Below, in pieces: positions 8,089 to 15,340 of a DNA stretch of 43,517 nt. The notes under the pieces are model-generated. The model worked only from the letters and a program-made list of their open reading frames with translations, searched no databases and was not told where the DNA came from. Each line of letters begins with the position of its first letter. Position 1 is the stretch's first letter. The DNA comes from Candidatus Kryptonium thompsonii (lineage in GTDB: Bacteria > Bacteroidota > Ignavibacteria > Kryptoniales > Kryptoniaceae). The stretch spans positions 1 through 43,517 of the forward strand of contig LDXX01000012.1 in assembly GCA_001442925.1 (NCBI GenBank). The letters are read 5' to 3'. The position numbers and the translations under genes were made by a program.

Positions 8089-8747
8089 GATGTCGGCTCC
8101 TCCGGCACAATTATAGCCATGATGAGGTAAAGCAATATAGCGATACCAAGCGACGAAATTCCAAGTATAACCCAAAGAATTCTTATAACCGTTGGATCTG
8201 TGTTAAGATATTCACCAAGACCTCCACATACTCCAAATATCATCCGATTTTTTCTCGATCTAAAAAGTCGTTTCACTGTCCCACTCGCTTCTGTTTCTAT
8301 TTCAATTTTTTCACCCCCTGATTCTACTCCCGAAATAGATGTATTTCGTTTCCTTTGTATGTAGGTTGCTATTAAAAATATCCCCGCGGCGATAATCAAC
8401 AACGGAAAAATGTAATTAAAACCCACTTTAAGAAAACGCCAAAACGGCCATCCAAAATTTTCAAGCAATAAACCAATTCCGATAATTACAAGAATTATCC
8501 CAAGTATAAAAAGCACGCCCCCGCCTGCTTTCTTCGGTTCAACAGGGGGTTGTTCCTTAGTATGTTCCGGGTTCACTGGAATTATTAGCATGCCAGCAAT
8601 ATAAAGCAATAGCCCAACACCACCCATAAAGAAAAGAAGAATAAAAATTATCCTGACAATAACCGGATCGATCCCAAGATATTCTCCAATCCCACCGCAA
8701 ACACCGTCAATTATTCTATCATGTCTTGATTTGTAAAGCCGTTTCAC
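8085..8747 (-). CDS. Membrane protein with two PspC domains
   Basis: The 220-residue protein has a PspC-type domain at each end. The first (about residues 1-58) reads RLYKSRHDRIIDGVCGGIGE and the second (about 158-218) reads RLFRSRKNRMIFGVCGGLGE, both followed by a membrane helix. Between them are two or three further helices (about 73-130) and a short charged loop. PspC proteins act in envelope-stress responses of the Psp type, often regulating PspA. Here no pspA is adjacent. The start is a GTG with a weak ribosome-binding site. The gene is at the end of the frr/cyclo-ligase series and converges on the aldehyde dehydrogenase. Confidence 0.85.
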   Translation of the reverse strand: MKRLYKSRHDRIIDGVCGGIGEYLGIDPVIVRIIFILLFFMGGVGLLLYIAGMLIIPVNPEHTKEQPPVEPKKAGGGVLFILGIILVIIGIGLLLENFGWPFWRFLKVGFNYIFPLLIIAAGIFLIATYIQRKRNTSISGVESGGEKIEIETEASGTVKRLFRSRKNRMIFGVCGGLGEYLNTDPTVIRILWVILGISSLGIAILLYLIMAIIVPEEPTS

Positions 8748-8803
8748 TTTTCAAAATAATTTTTGTTTTAATGTTCTACCACTTTGATACGACACTATTT
8801 AAT

Positions 8804-9376
8804 TTATTGTTTCACTGCCTTACAACTTATAATTTCAGTCTCCGTGACGATAAAATCAACAGGAACATCACTTGGCGAAGTTTCTATTTTATCCACGATT
8901 TGAAAATCATAGACGAGAGCAATTTTAGGGCAGTTTACCTGGCTTAAAAACTTATCGTAATACCCGGCCCCAAAACCTATTCGGTTTCCGAACCTATCAA
9001 CCGCAATCGCTGGAACAAGAACAAGGTCAATCTCGCTCAAGCCAACTTCTCTTATCTTCTCTGGCTCAAGAATTCCAAAGGTTGATTTTTTAAGCTCGGA
9101 TATACTTTTCAACTCCGAATGTCGCATAACTTTTCTATCTTTATCAACCACTGGAACAACAACCCTTTTACCAACTGAAAAAAGATAGCTTATAATTTCA
9201 ATGGTATCAACCTCATTTTTCTTTGAAGAAACATATGTATGAACAGTGTTGGCGGTGTTGAAAATAGGTAATGTTTTTAAATTTTGAAAAATCAGCCTAC
9301 TTCTCCCCTTTGCTTCTTCTGGTGAAAGCGAATTTCGAATTGACAAAACTTTGTCTCTTATTAACTTCTTGTTCAA
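8804..9376 (-). CDS. 5-formyltetrahydrofolate cyclo-ligase
   Basis: The enzyme converts 5-formyl-THF to 5,10-methenyl-THF with ATP, returning a dead-end folate to the one-carbon pool. The 190-residue length fits the family. The N-terminal lysine/arginine-rich segment (KKLIRDKVLSIRNSLS) and the C-terminal GNRIGFGAGYYDKFL motif, which binds nucleotide and folate, are both present. It starts with TTG four bases after the frr stop, so it is probably translationally coupled to frr in the pyrH-frr operon. Confidence 0.93.
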   Translation of the reverse strand: MNKKLIRDKVLSIRNSLSPEEAKGRSRLIFQNLKTLPIFNTANTVHTYVSSKKNEVDTIEIISYLFSVGKRVVVPVVDKDRKVMRHSELKSISELKKSTFGILEPEKIREVGLSEIDLVLVPAIAVDRFGNRIGFGAGYYDKFLSQVNCPKIALVYDFQIVDKIETSPSDVPVDFIVTETEIISCKAVKQ

Positions 9377-9380
9377 ATTT

Positions 9381-9953
9381 TTAAAAACTCATTATCTCTT
9401 TTTCCTTCTGCTCAAGCATCAAATCAATCTCTTTTATGTATTTATCGGTCAGCTTCTGAACCTGCTCCTCAGCTCTTTTTCTTTCATCTTCAGAGATATG
9501 CTGTTCTTTCTCGATTCTTCTTAAATGTTCATTTGCATCCCTTCGAATATTTCTTATCGCAATTTTACCTTCTTCCCCAAACTTTTTAACAAGTTTAACG
9601 ATCTCTCTTCTTCTCTCCTCTGTAAGTGGTGGAATTGGAATCCTTATGATATTCCCGTCATTTGTTGGGTTCAAACCAAGGTCAGATGTAAGTATAGCTT
9701 TTTCAATCACAGGGATTAAAGATTTGTCCCATGGTGTAACTGTCAAGGTATGCGGATCGGGTACACCTATGGTTGCAACTTTGCTAATTGGTAAACTTTG
9801 CCCATAGTAATCTACCTTGATTCCATCAAGCAGAGCTGTTGTTGCCCTCCCTGTGCGTATTCTTGCAAGTTCTTGCCTTGTTATCTCAATTGATTTTTTC
9901 ATTCTTTCCTCTGCGTCCTTAAGTATTGCCGGTATTGTCGATGGTAGACCCAT
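9381..9953 (-). CDS. frr: Ribosome recycling factor
   Basis: RRF splits post-termination ribosomes together with EF-G. The 190-residue protein has the standard length (about 185) and motifs: [19 protein letters not shown] near the hinge, [16 protein letters not shown], and the C-terminal helix with [14 protein letters not shown]. It lies downstream of pyrH, the usual bacterial order pyrH-frr, separated by about 36 bases. Confidence 0.97.
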   Translation of the reverse strand: MGLPSTIPAILKDAEERMKKSIEITRQELARIRTGRATTALLDGIKVDYYGQSLPISKVATIGVPDPHTLTVTPWDKSLIPVIEKAILTSDLGLNPTNDGNIIRIPIPPLTEERRREIVKLVKKFGEEGKIAIRNIRRDANEHLRRIEKEQHISEDERKRAEEQVQKLTDKYIKEIDLMLEQKEKEIMSF

Positions 9954-9989
9954 GTTTATAAACTTCTTTTGTTTTTTATCCTATCTATC

Positions 9990-10724
9990 TTACTGAGAAA
10001 CCTCAACCTTATAAACAACCTTTGAACCAATATTCTCTCCCAGAACTATACGCTTCAAATTTCCAGGAACAGTCATGTTAAAAACTATTATTGGAATGTT
10101 ATTTTCACGCGATAGGGTAATTGCCGTCAAATCCATGACTTTCAAGTTAAGCTTCAAAATATCAAGATAGGAAATCTGAACAAATTTGACCGCGTTTGGG
10201 TTTTTCTCAGGATCAGAATCATATATACCATCAACTCGTGTTCCTTTTAAAATAATATCCGCTCCTATTTCAATTGCCCTTAACACAGCAGCCGTATCGG
10301 TTGTGAAATAAGGATTCCCAGTTCCAGCGGCAAATATAACAACCCTTCCCTTCTCAAGGTGTCTTATAGCCCTTCTTCTTATAAATGGTTCTGCTATTTG
10401 TTCCATTGCAATCGCAGTTTGGACTCGCGTCATTACCCCCTTTTTCTCAAGAACACTCTGCAAAGCAAGCGCATTTATAACCGTAGCAAGCATTCCCATT
10501 TGATCTCCAACAACTTTATCAATTCCCTCAGCTACTGCATCAACACCCCTGTAAATATTCCCACCGCCGATGACAATTCCAATTTGAACGCCAAGATCAT
10601 GTACTTCTTTTATCTCATCAGCAAATTCATTTAAAACAATTGGATCAATTCCATAACTGCGATTTCCCATTAAGGCTTCACCGCTGACCTTAAGAAGAAT
10701 TCTTTTATAAACTGGCAGGCTCAT
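9990..10724 (-). CDS. pyrH: UMP kinase
   Basis: Amino-acid-kinase-fold enzyme that phosphorylates UMP to UDP. The 244-residue length is normal. Visible motifs are [13 protein letters not shown] at the N-terminus, [12 protein letters not shown] for phosphate binding, and the [22 protein letters not shown] segment near the nucleotide site. It is separated from tsf by a strong intrinsic terminator and has only about 60 bases upstream, so it needs its own promoter there or relies on read-through. Confidence 0.97.
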   Translation of the reverse strand: MSLPVYKRILLKVSGEALMGNRSYGIDPIVLNEFADEIKEVHDLGVQIGIVIGGGNIYRGVDAVAEGIDKVVGDQMGMLATVINALALQSVLEKKGVMTRVQTAIAMEQIAEPFIRRRAIRHLEKGRVVIFAAGTGNPYFTTDTAAVLRAIEIGADIILKGTRVDGIYDSDPEKNPNAVKFVQISYLDILKLNLKVMDLTAITLSRENNIPIIVFNMTVPGNLKRIVLGENIGSKVVYKVEVSQ

Positions 10725-10755
10725 TTTAAGTGAGATCTTTAATTTGAAAAAATAT

Positions 10756-10787
10756 AAAAAAAGGTCTCAGAAATCTGAGACCTTTTT
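10756..10787 (-). terminator. Intrinsic terminator after tsf
   Basis: A perfect 8-base GC-containing stem GGTCTCAG / CTGAGACC (10763-10770 and 10775-10782) with an AAAT loop is flanked by an A-run on the left (10756-10762) and a T-run on the right (10783-10787). It begins at the tsf stop codon. On the minus strand the stem is followed by seven U, so it should end the rpsB-tsf message. The flanking A and T runs would also let it work in the other direction. Confidence 0.85.
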
Positions 10788-11392
10788 CACTTATCCACAT
10801 CCTCCCCAAGATAATACCTCACAAAGCGCCTGATCACAATGTTTTCACCAAATTTAGCAGCAGCCTCATGGATCAAATCCCTTACCGTCTTGCCTTGATC
10901 TTTTATAAATGGTTGATCAAGAAGACATACCTCCTCAAAGAACTTTTCAAGTTTTCCTTGAGCAATTTTCTCAGCCACATCTTCGGGTTTGCCCTCAGCG
11001 AGCGCCTGCGCTTTGTAAATTTCATACTCCTTTTTTACAACTTCCTCTGGCAATTGCTCCCTGCTTATAACCTTCGGATTCATTGCGGTGATTTGCATTG
11101 CTATATCGTGAGCCAATTGTTTAAATTCTTCAGTTCTTGCCACAAAATCAGTCTCACAATTAATTTCAACAATCGCTCCAACTCTGCCACCCGCATGTAT
11201 ATAAGCTTCGACAAGTCCTTGTTTTGTCTCCCTATTCGCATGCTTTTCGAGAACAGATGCTCCTCTCTTCCTTAAGTATTCTATTGCTTTCTCAATATCA
11301 CCATTTGTCTCCATAAGTGCTTTTTTACAGTCCATTACACCAGCGCCGGTTTTCTCGCGCAGTGCCTTTATTTGTTCAAGCGTTATTTCCAT
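10787..11392 (-). CDS. tsf: Elongation factor Ts (short form)
   Basis: EF-Ts exchanges GDP for GTP on EF-Tu. The N-terminal UBA-like domain and the hallmark TGAGVMDCKKALMETNGD are clear (about residues 15-33), as is INCETDFVAR in the core. At 201 residues it is the compact form with a reduced C-terminal core, common in thermophiles and several non-proteobacterial phyla; the E. coli protein is about 283. It follows rpsB by 24 bases, the conserved rpsB-tsf pair. Confidence 0.97.
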   Translation of the reverse strand: MEITLEQIKALREKTGAGVMDCKKALMETNGDIEKAIEYLRKRGASVLEKHANRETKQGLVEAYIHAGGRVGAIVEINCETDFVARTEEFKQLAHDIAMQITAMNPKVISREQLPEEVVKKEYEIYKAQALAEGKPEDVAEKIAQGKLEKFFEEVCLLDQPFIKDQGKTVRDLIHEAAAKFGENIVIRRFVRYYLGEDVDK

Positions 11393-11416
11393 TTTTCAGC
11401 TCTTGAAATTTTATTT

Positions 11417-12139
11417 TTACTTTTGTTCAGTTTCAACTAAAGATCTCTCAGATTCAAGAACAGCTTTTGCCTCAAGGATTGCATCAGTAAAAACTTTGGT
11501 GATAAGTTGAATTGATTTTATAGCGTCGTCATTCGCAGGTATTGGATAATTAACCAAGTCAGGATCACAGTTTGTATCCAGCATTGCAAAAATTGGGATG
11601 TTCAATTTTCTTGCTTCGGAGACAGCGATATGCTCTTTCTTGATATCAACTATGTAAACTGCCCCAGGCAAAGATTCCATATCTCTTATCCCACCAAGAA
11701 TTTTCTGATATTTTTCCTTCTCGCGTAGAATCTTCAATCTTTCCTTTTTCGTAAGCTCGTCTATCGTTCCATCTGCTTCCATCTTTTCAATGTTTTGCAG
11801 TTTCTTAACACTTTTCTTTATCGTTACAAAATTCGTCAATGTTCCACCAAGCCATCTCTCAATCACATAAGGCATCCCTGCCCTTTCAGCTTCCGTCCTT
11901 ATAATTTCCCTTGCTTGTTTCTTTGTGCCAACAAATAGAACTTGTTTTCCTTGCAATACAATCTTTTTAACTTCCTCACAAGCGATGTCAAGGTATTCTT
12001 GTGTTTTCTTCAAATCAATGATATGAATGCCGTTCTTCTCCATAAAAATAAACGGCTTCATCTTGGGATTCCATCGGCGGGTCAAATGTCCGAAATGCAC
12101 TCCCGCTTCAAGCAACTGCTGAAGCTCAACTCTCGGCAT
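11417..12139 (-). CDS. rpsB: 30S ribosomal protein S2
   Basis: The 240-residue protein matches S2, which binds the small subunit near the h26-h36 region and S1. The diagnostic motifs [20 protein letters not shown]-like N-terminus, [14 protein letters not shown], and the C-terminal NPIPANDDA-like [15 protein letters not shown] are present. The ribosome-binding site ACGGAGGAAAA lies before ATG. The 146 bases between rpsI and rpsB are mostly taken up by a structured RNA that is a candidate S2 autoregulatory leader. Confidence 0.97.
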   Translation of the reverse strand: MPRVELQQLLEAGVHFGHLTRRWNPKMKPFIFMEKNGIHIIDLKKTQEYLDIACEEVKKIVLQGKQVLFVGTKKQAREIIRTEAERAGMPYVIERWLGGTLTNFVTIKKSVKKLQNIEKMEADGTIDELTKKERLKILREKEKYQKILGGIRDMESLPGAVYIVDIKKEHIAVSEARKLNIPIFAMLDTNCDPDLVNYPIPANDDAIKSIQLITKVFTDAILEAKAVLESERSLVETEQK

Positions 12140-12176
12140 AAAAATTTTCCTCCGTTTTTAGTTTTGGTTTATCCTC

Positions 12177-12263
12177 TACTCTCCTCACATCTTTGCGGAA
12201 TTCGGAGAAACCTCCGAACACCACCGCAAAGATTATCCCGGCTCGCCCGGGACTTGGAGAGTA
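12177..12263 (-). ncRNA. Structured leader RNA of rpsB (three-way junction), candidate S2-responsive element
   Basis: The minus-strand transcript between rpsI and rpsB can fold into a closed three-way junction. P1 pairs 12177-12184 with 12256-12263 (8 bp). Inside it, one arm pairs 12236-12241 with 12247-12252 (TCCCGG/CCGGGA, 5-base loop). The other arm pairs 12189-12198 with 12224-12233 (ATCTTTGCGG/CCGCAAAGAT, 10 bp) and is capped by a hairpin 12201-12207/12212-12218 (TTCGGAG/CTCCGAA). All four helices are perfect. No U-tract follows, so it is not a terminator. It ends 38 bases before the rpsB ATG. S2 autoregulation through the rpsB leader is known in gammaproteobacteria; whether this unrelated-looking fold does the same is inference. 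Confidence 0.8.
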
Positions 12264-12285
12264 TGCGAGATGAATTTTAACAATA

Positions 12286-12678
12286 TTATCTCTTTGAGAA
12301 CTGAAATCTTTTTCTCGCCTTGGGTTGTCCATACTTTTTGCGCTCAACCATTCTCGGATCTCGTGTCAAAAGTCCATACTGACGCAAAATTTTTCTGTAT
12401 GTCTCATCAACCTTTAAAAGAGCTCGCGCTATACCAAGTCTTATCGCGCCCGCTTGGCCAGTTAAACCACCACCTTCAACCCTTGCAATCACATCAAATT
12501 GTCCAAGCGTATTTGTCACAACTAAAGGTTGAATTATATCAACACGGTGTGCTTCAATTGGGAAATAATTTTCAAAATCCCTATTATTAACAATTATCTT
12601 TCCTGTCCCATGAACCAAACGAACTCTTGCAACTGATGTTTTTCTCCTCCCAACAGCATCGTATGAGACTACAGCCAT
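12286..12678 (-). CDS. rpsI: 30S ribosomal protein S9
   Basis: The 130-residue protein has the normal S9 length. It has [19 protein letters not shown] near the N-terminus, a central [19 protein letters not shown], and the basic C-terminal tail ending RFQFSKR, which in S9 reaches the P-site tRNA. It follows rplM by 25 bases in the universal rplM-rpsI order. Confidence 0.98.
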   Translation of the reverse strand: MAVVSYDAVGRRKTSVARVRLVHGTGKIIVNNRDFENYFPIEAHRVDIIQPLVVTNTLGQFDVIARVEGGGLTGQAGAIRLGIARALLKVDETYRKILRQYGLLTRDPRMVERKKYGQPKARKRFQFSKR

Positions 12679-12703
12679 AATGATAATATCCCAAAATTTT
12701 GTT

Positions 12704-13177
12704 TTACTTTAAAAGTAATTCCTCAGGTATCGGTTCTGGCTTCTGCGCTTGATGCGGATGCTCAGGTCCAGCATAGATTTTAAGTTTCCTGATCATCTTT
12801 CTCGCAAGTCTATTCTTTGGCAACATGAGTTTAACAGCGTGCCAAAGAACCCATTCGGGTTTCCTCTTTAAAAGATCCCGCAAACTTTCAAATTTTTCAC
12901 CACCAGGATAACCCGAATGTCTAAAATAGAACTTTGTCTCCTCTTTCTTTCCAGTGACCTTGATTTTTTTAGCATTGATTACAACAACGAAATCCCCACA
13001 ATCAACATGCGGGGAAAAAATCGGTTTATGCTTACCCCTTAAAATTCTAGCAATGTTGCTCGCTAATCTGCCAAGGGTTTGCCCTTCTGCATCGATTAAA
13101 TACCACTTTCTCTGATTGATGACATCTTCCTTCCTTGGCGAAAATGTTCTGTTTGCAATCACATCAGGACTTGCCAT
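12704..13177 (-). CDS. rplM: 50S ribosomal protein L13
   Basis: L13 is an early-assembly 23S rRNA-binding protein. Family motifs are [35 protein letters not shown] and [18 protein letters not shown]. At 157 residues it is slightly longer than the usual 142-150, from an N-terminal extension. It heads the rplM-rpsI-rpsB-tsf series. The 73 bases upstream contain only weak promoter-like matches (TTGTTT and TATTTT, 17 apart). Confidence 0.98.
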   Translation of the reverse strand: MASPDVIANRTFSPRKEDVINQRKWYLIDAEGQTLGRLASNIARILRGKHKPIFSPHVDCGDFVVVINAKKIKVTGKKEETKFYFRHSGYPGGEKFESLRDLLKRKPEWVLWHAVKLMLPKNRLARKMIRKLKIYAGPEHPHQAQKPEPIPEELLLK

Positions 13178-13250
13178 CTCCGAAAACCTACCTTTAAATT
13201 TTCAATTTTTTGTTTGTAAAAATAACACTTTAAAGCGTAAAAAACAAATT

Positions 13251-14666
13251 TTATCTAACCCTCTCTAAAACCTTACCAACAACATAAACCAAAGTAGAAA
13301 CTATCAACCCTGGGAACATCGGTTCAAGCCCAAATGGATAAATAGGAACCCCATCCGAAGACTTAAAAATCTGTCCAATTGCAAACGAAGCAAATGAAGA
13401 AACGAATCCAGAAACCATTATTAAAAATGCATACTTTGGACTTGGTGCTAAACCCTCAAAATAGCTTGTAACAACAGGAATTAAAAGTCCAGGTATAGTC
13501 AAAGTCCCGATTATATACCAAAGATCCACGACAGATGGGAAATAAATGGCAAGTAAGATTGATACAACAGATGTTATTACAAGCCCAACTTTTGTATAAA
13601 GGTTTATCTGGCTTACTTGATTATGCTTCTTCTTTATCCTCCAGATTATATCGTTCCCAATTATGGTAGCCGAAATAAAAACTAAAGTGTTAAGGGTCGA
13701 CATAATCGTTGCGAGCATTCCGATATAAAATAATCCCTTTGCCACCTTAGGCAACACAACCTCAGCAAGCACAGGATAAGCCATAAGTGGTTGTTCAAGT
13801 TCGGGTAATATCGCCCTTGAATATAATCCAGCAGTTATCGTCATAAAATCAAAAATCATCCAAAATAAAATTGAAATTAAAATCCCATACTTTGCCACCC
13901 TCTCATTTTTCGCTGCATAGCATCTCTGATAAAAACCTGGATCAACAAGCGTCCATATGGCTATTAAAAACCAGGCGACTATATACTGAATAGAGTTCCC
14001 ACCTGTCAAACTCAATATTTCCTTGGGAACATTGGCAACAATAAAATCAATCCAACCGTATTTTAAACCTGCAAATGGAATTATTAAACTGAACCCTAAA
14101 AACATAAGGAAAAACTCTAAAATATCTGTATAAACATCGGCTCTAAAGCCACCTACAAAAAGATAACTTGTTGAAATAACAGTACTTATTACAACACTCA
14201 ATTTAAAATCTAGCCCAAATATAATTTGCAAAAGAACACCGAGCATCAAGAAGTAAGGCGCTGGAGTAACAAGTATAAGTGTTAAAATTGTACCGAAAAA
14301 TGATGTTTTTTTATCATATATTTGAGCAAGGCGTTCTGGTATTGTGAAAAGATTTGATTTACGAACTTTGCCCGCAAGCATAAAAGCAAAAATTGCTCCA
14401 AAGATGTAATAAGGTAAACCAAAAACCACCCAAGCTGATAAACCGTGTTTATAAGTAAACTCCCCAACACCTAAAATTCCACCATACCAAGTTGAAACAA
14501 GGGTTGCAACAAACATTGGAAGAGTTAAACTTCTACCAGCAAGAAGATACTCCTCAACGCTATCAGCATCATCATTCCTTTTCTTAGCAGTAAATCCAAC
14601 ATAAAGAACACCAATAAAATACAACACAATAAGAACAACATCTTCTATCGCTAAATTAACTCTCAT
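13251..14666 (-). CDS. Sodium:solute symporter, candidate inner-membrane thiamine transporter
   Basis: The 471-residue protein has about 13 membrane segments and SSS-family hallmarks, including EEYLLAGRSLTLPMF near the N-terminus and GGFRADVYTDILEFFLMFLG in the middle. Such carriers use a sodium gradient. Its ATG overlaps the stop of the thiamine pyrophosphokinase gene (ATGA), and the whole operon sits behind a TPP riboswitch, so thiamine or a thiamine precursor is the likely substrate. Riboswitch-linked SSS proteins (called ThiV in comparative-genomics work) have been predicted as thiamine-related transporters, but this assignment rests on context. No PnuT gene is present in the operon, which is the usual partner in Bacteroidetes. 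Confidence 0.85.
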   Translation of the reverse strand: MRVNLAIEDVVLIVLYFIGVLYVGFTAKKRNDDADSVEEYLLAGRSLTLPMFVATLVSTWYGGILGVGEFTYKHGLSAWVVFGLPYYIFGAIFAFMLAGKVRKSNLFTIPERLAQIYDKKTSFFGTILTLILVTPAPYFLMLGVLLQIIFGLDFKLSVVISTVISTSYLFVGGFRADVYTDILEFFLMFLGFSLIIPFAGLKYGWIDFIVANVPKEILSLTGGNSIQYIVAWFLIAIWTLVDPGFYQRCYAAKNERVAKYGILISILFWMIFDFMTITAGLYSRAILPELEQPLMAYPVLAEVVLPKVAKGLFYIGMLATIMSTLNTLVFISATIIGNDIIWRIKKKHNQVSQINLYTKVGLVITSVVSILLAIYFPSVVDLWYIIGTLTIPGLLIPVVTSYFEGLAPSPKYAFLIMVSGFVSSFASFAIGQIFKSSDGVPIYPFGLEPMFPGLIVSTLVYVVGKVLERVR

Positions 14667-15298
14667 AACCTTTCAGAAGTTATTTTAAAAACAAACACAC
14701 CTCCTTTCCCGATGTGAATTGAAACTTTGCGCCCAATCGCAACATTGCTTACACCTCTACCGCAGAAAGTTAAATTTTCATTCTTAAGTTTAAATTTTAA
14801 GCCAGTTGTCCTTAAAATAAACGCTCTCCTTCCAAGTGGAATAAGCGAGATGATGTCACCCTTATTTGCTACAAATGAGAATTTCTCTGTCGCAAAAAAT
14901 ATCTCGCTACCTTCATCGATTATCTTCAGATTTGCTTTCTTATGATAATTAACAAGTACGCTAAGATTCCCAAGATTATGGTCAACTCTGGTTCCAATAG
15001 TTGAAACTATATCAATACTTGTATATCCTTTGCTAATCAAAAACTTAACTGATTTTTCTATATCCGTGCTGTTTTGATCCGAATCGTATATAATTTCCGT
15101 CCCTTTCTCTCGAAAGAAGTTCAACACAGTTTTATCAACGGAATCAAGATCCCCAATTATAAAATCAGGTCGAATTTTAAATCTATATGCTATATTTGCG
15201 CCACCATCTGCACAAGCAATGACATCATAATTTCGAACTATTTTTCTCAAAAATCGCTTCGATGGGGCATCGCCATTGCATATTAAAATAGCCTTCAA
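14663..15298 (-). CDS. Thiamine pyrophosphokinase
   Basis: The enzyme transfers pyrophosphate from ATP to thiamine to make TPP, the salvage step. Motifs visible are AILICNGDAPS, the acidic CADGGAN, PDFIIGDLDSV, and DQNSTDIEKSVKFL, then the thiamine-binding C-terminal domain. I place the start at the TTG at 15296-15298, because GGAGG lies 8 bases upstream and the product begins MKAILICNG like its relatives. The TTG two codons earlier is only two bases from the same site. The gene sits between the TonB-dependent receptor and the symporter under one TPP riboswitch, so incoming thiamine would be activated at once. Confidence 0.93.
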   Translation of the reverse strand: MKAILICNGDAPSKRFLRKIVRNYDVIACADGGANIAYRFKIRPDFIIGDLDSVDKTVLNFFREKGTEIIYDSDQNSTDIEKSVKFLISKGYTSIDIVSTIGTRVDHNLGNLSVLVNYHKKANLKIIDEGSEIFFATEKFSFVANKGDIISLIPLGRRAFILRTTGLKFKLKNENLTFCGRGVSNVAIGRKVSIHIGKGGVFVFKITSERL

Positions 15299-15340
15299 AA
15301 TCAATACCTCCGATTTTTAGCAAGCCGAACAAATTTTAAT

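Noticed and set aside
12236-12252. GC-rich hairpin near rpsB as an intrinsic terminator of rpsI
   Set aside because: No U-run follows it in either direction and it is one arm of a larger closed junction.
12270-12590. 106-codon plus-strand ORF across rpsI
   Set aside because: Antisense to ribosomal protein S9 and runs out of the structured rpsB leader; no coding features.
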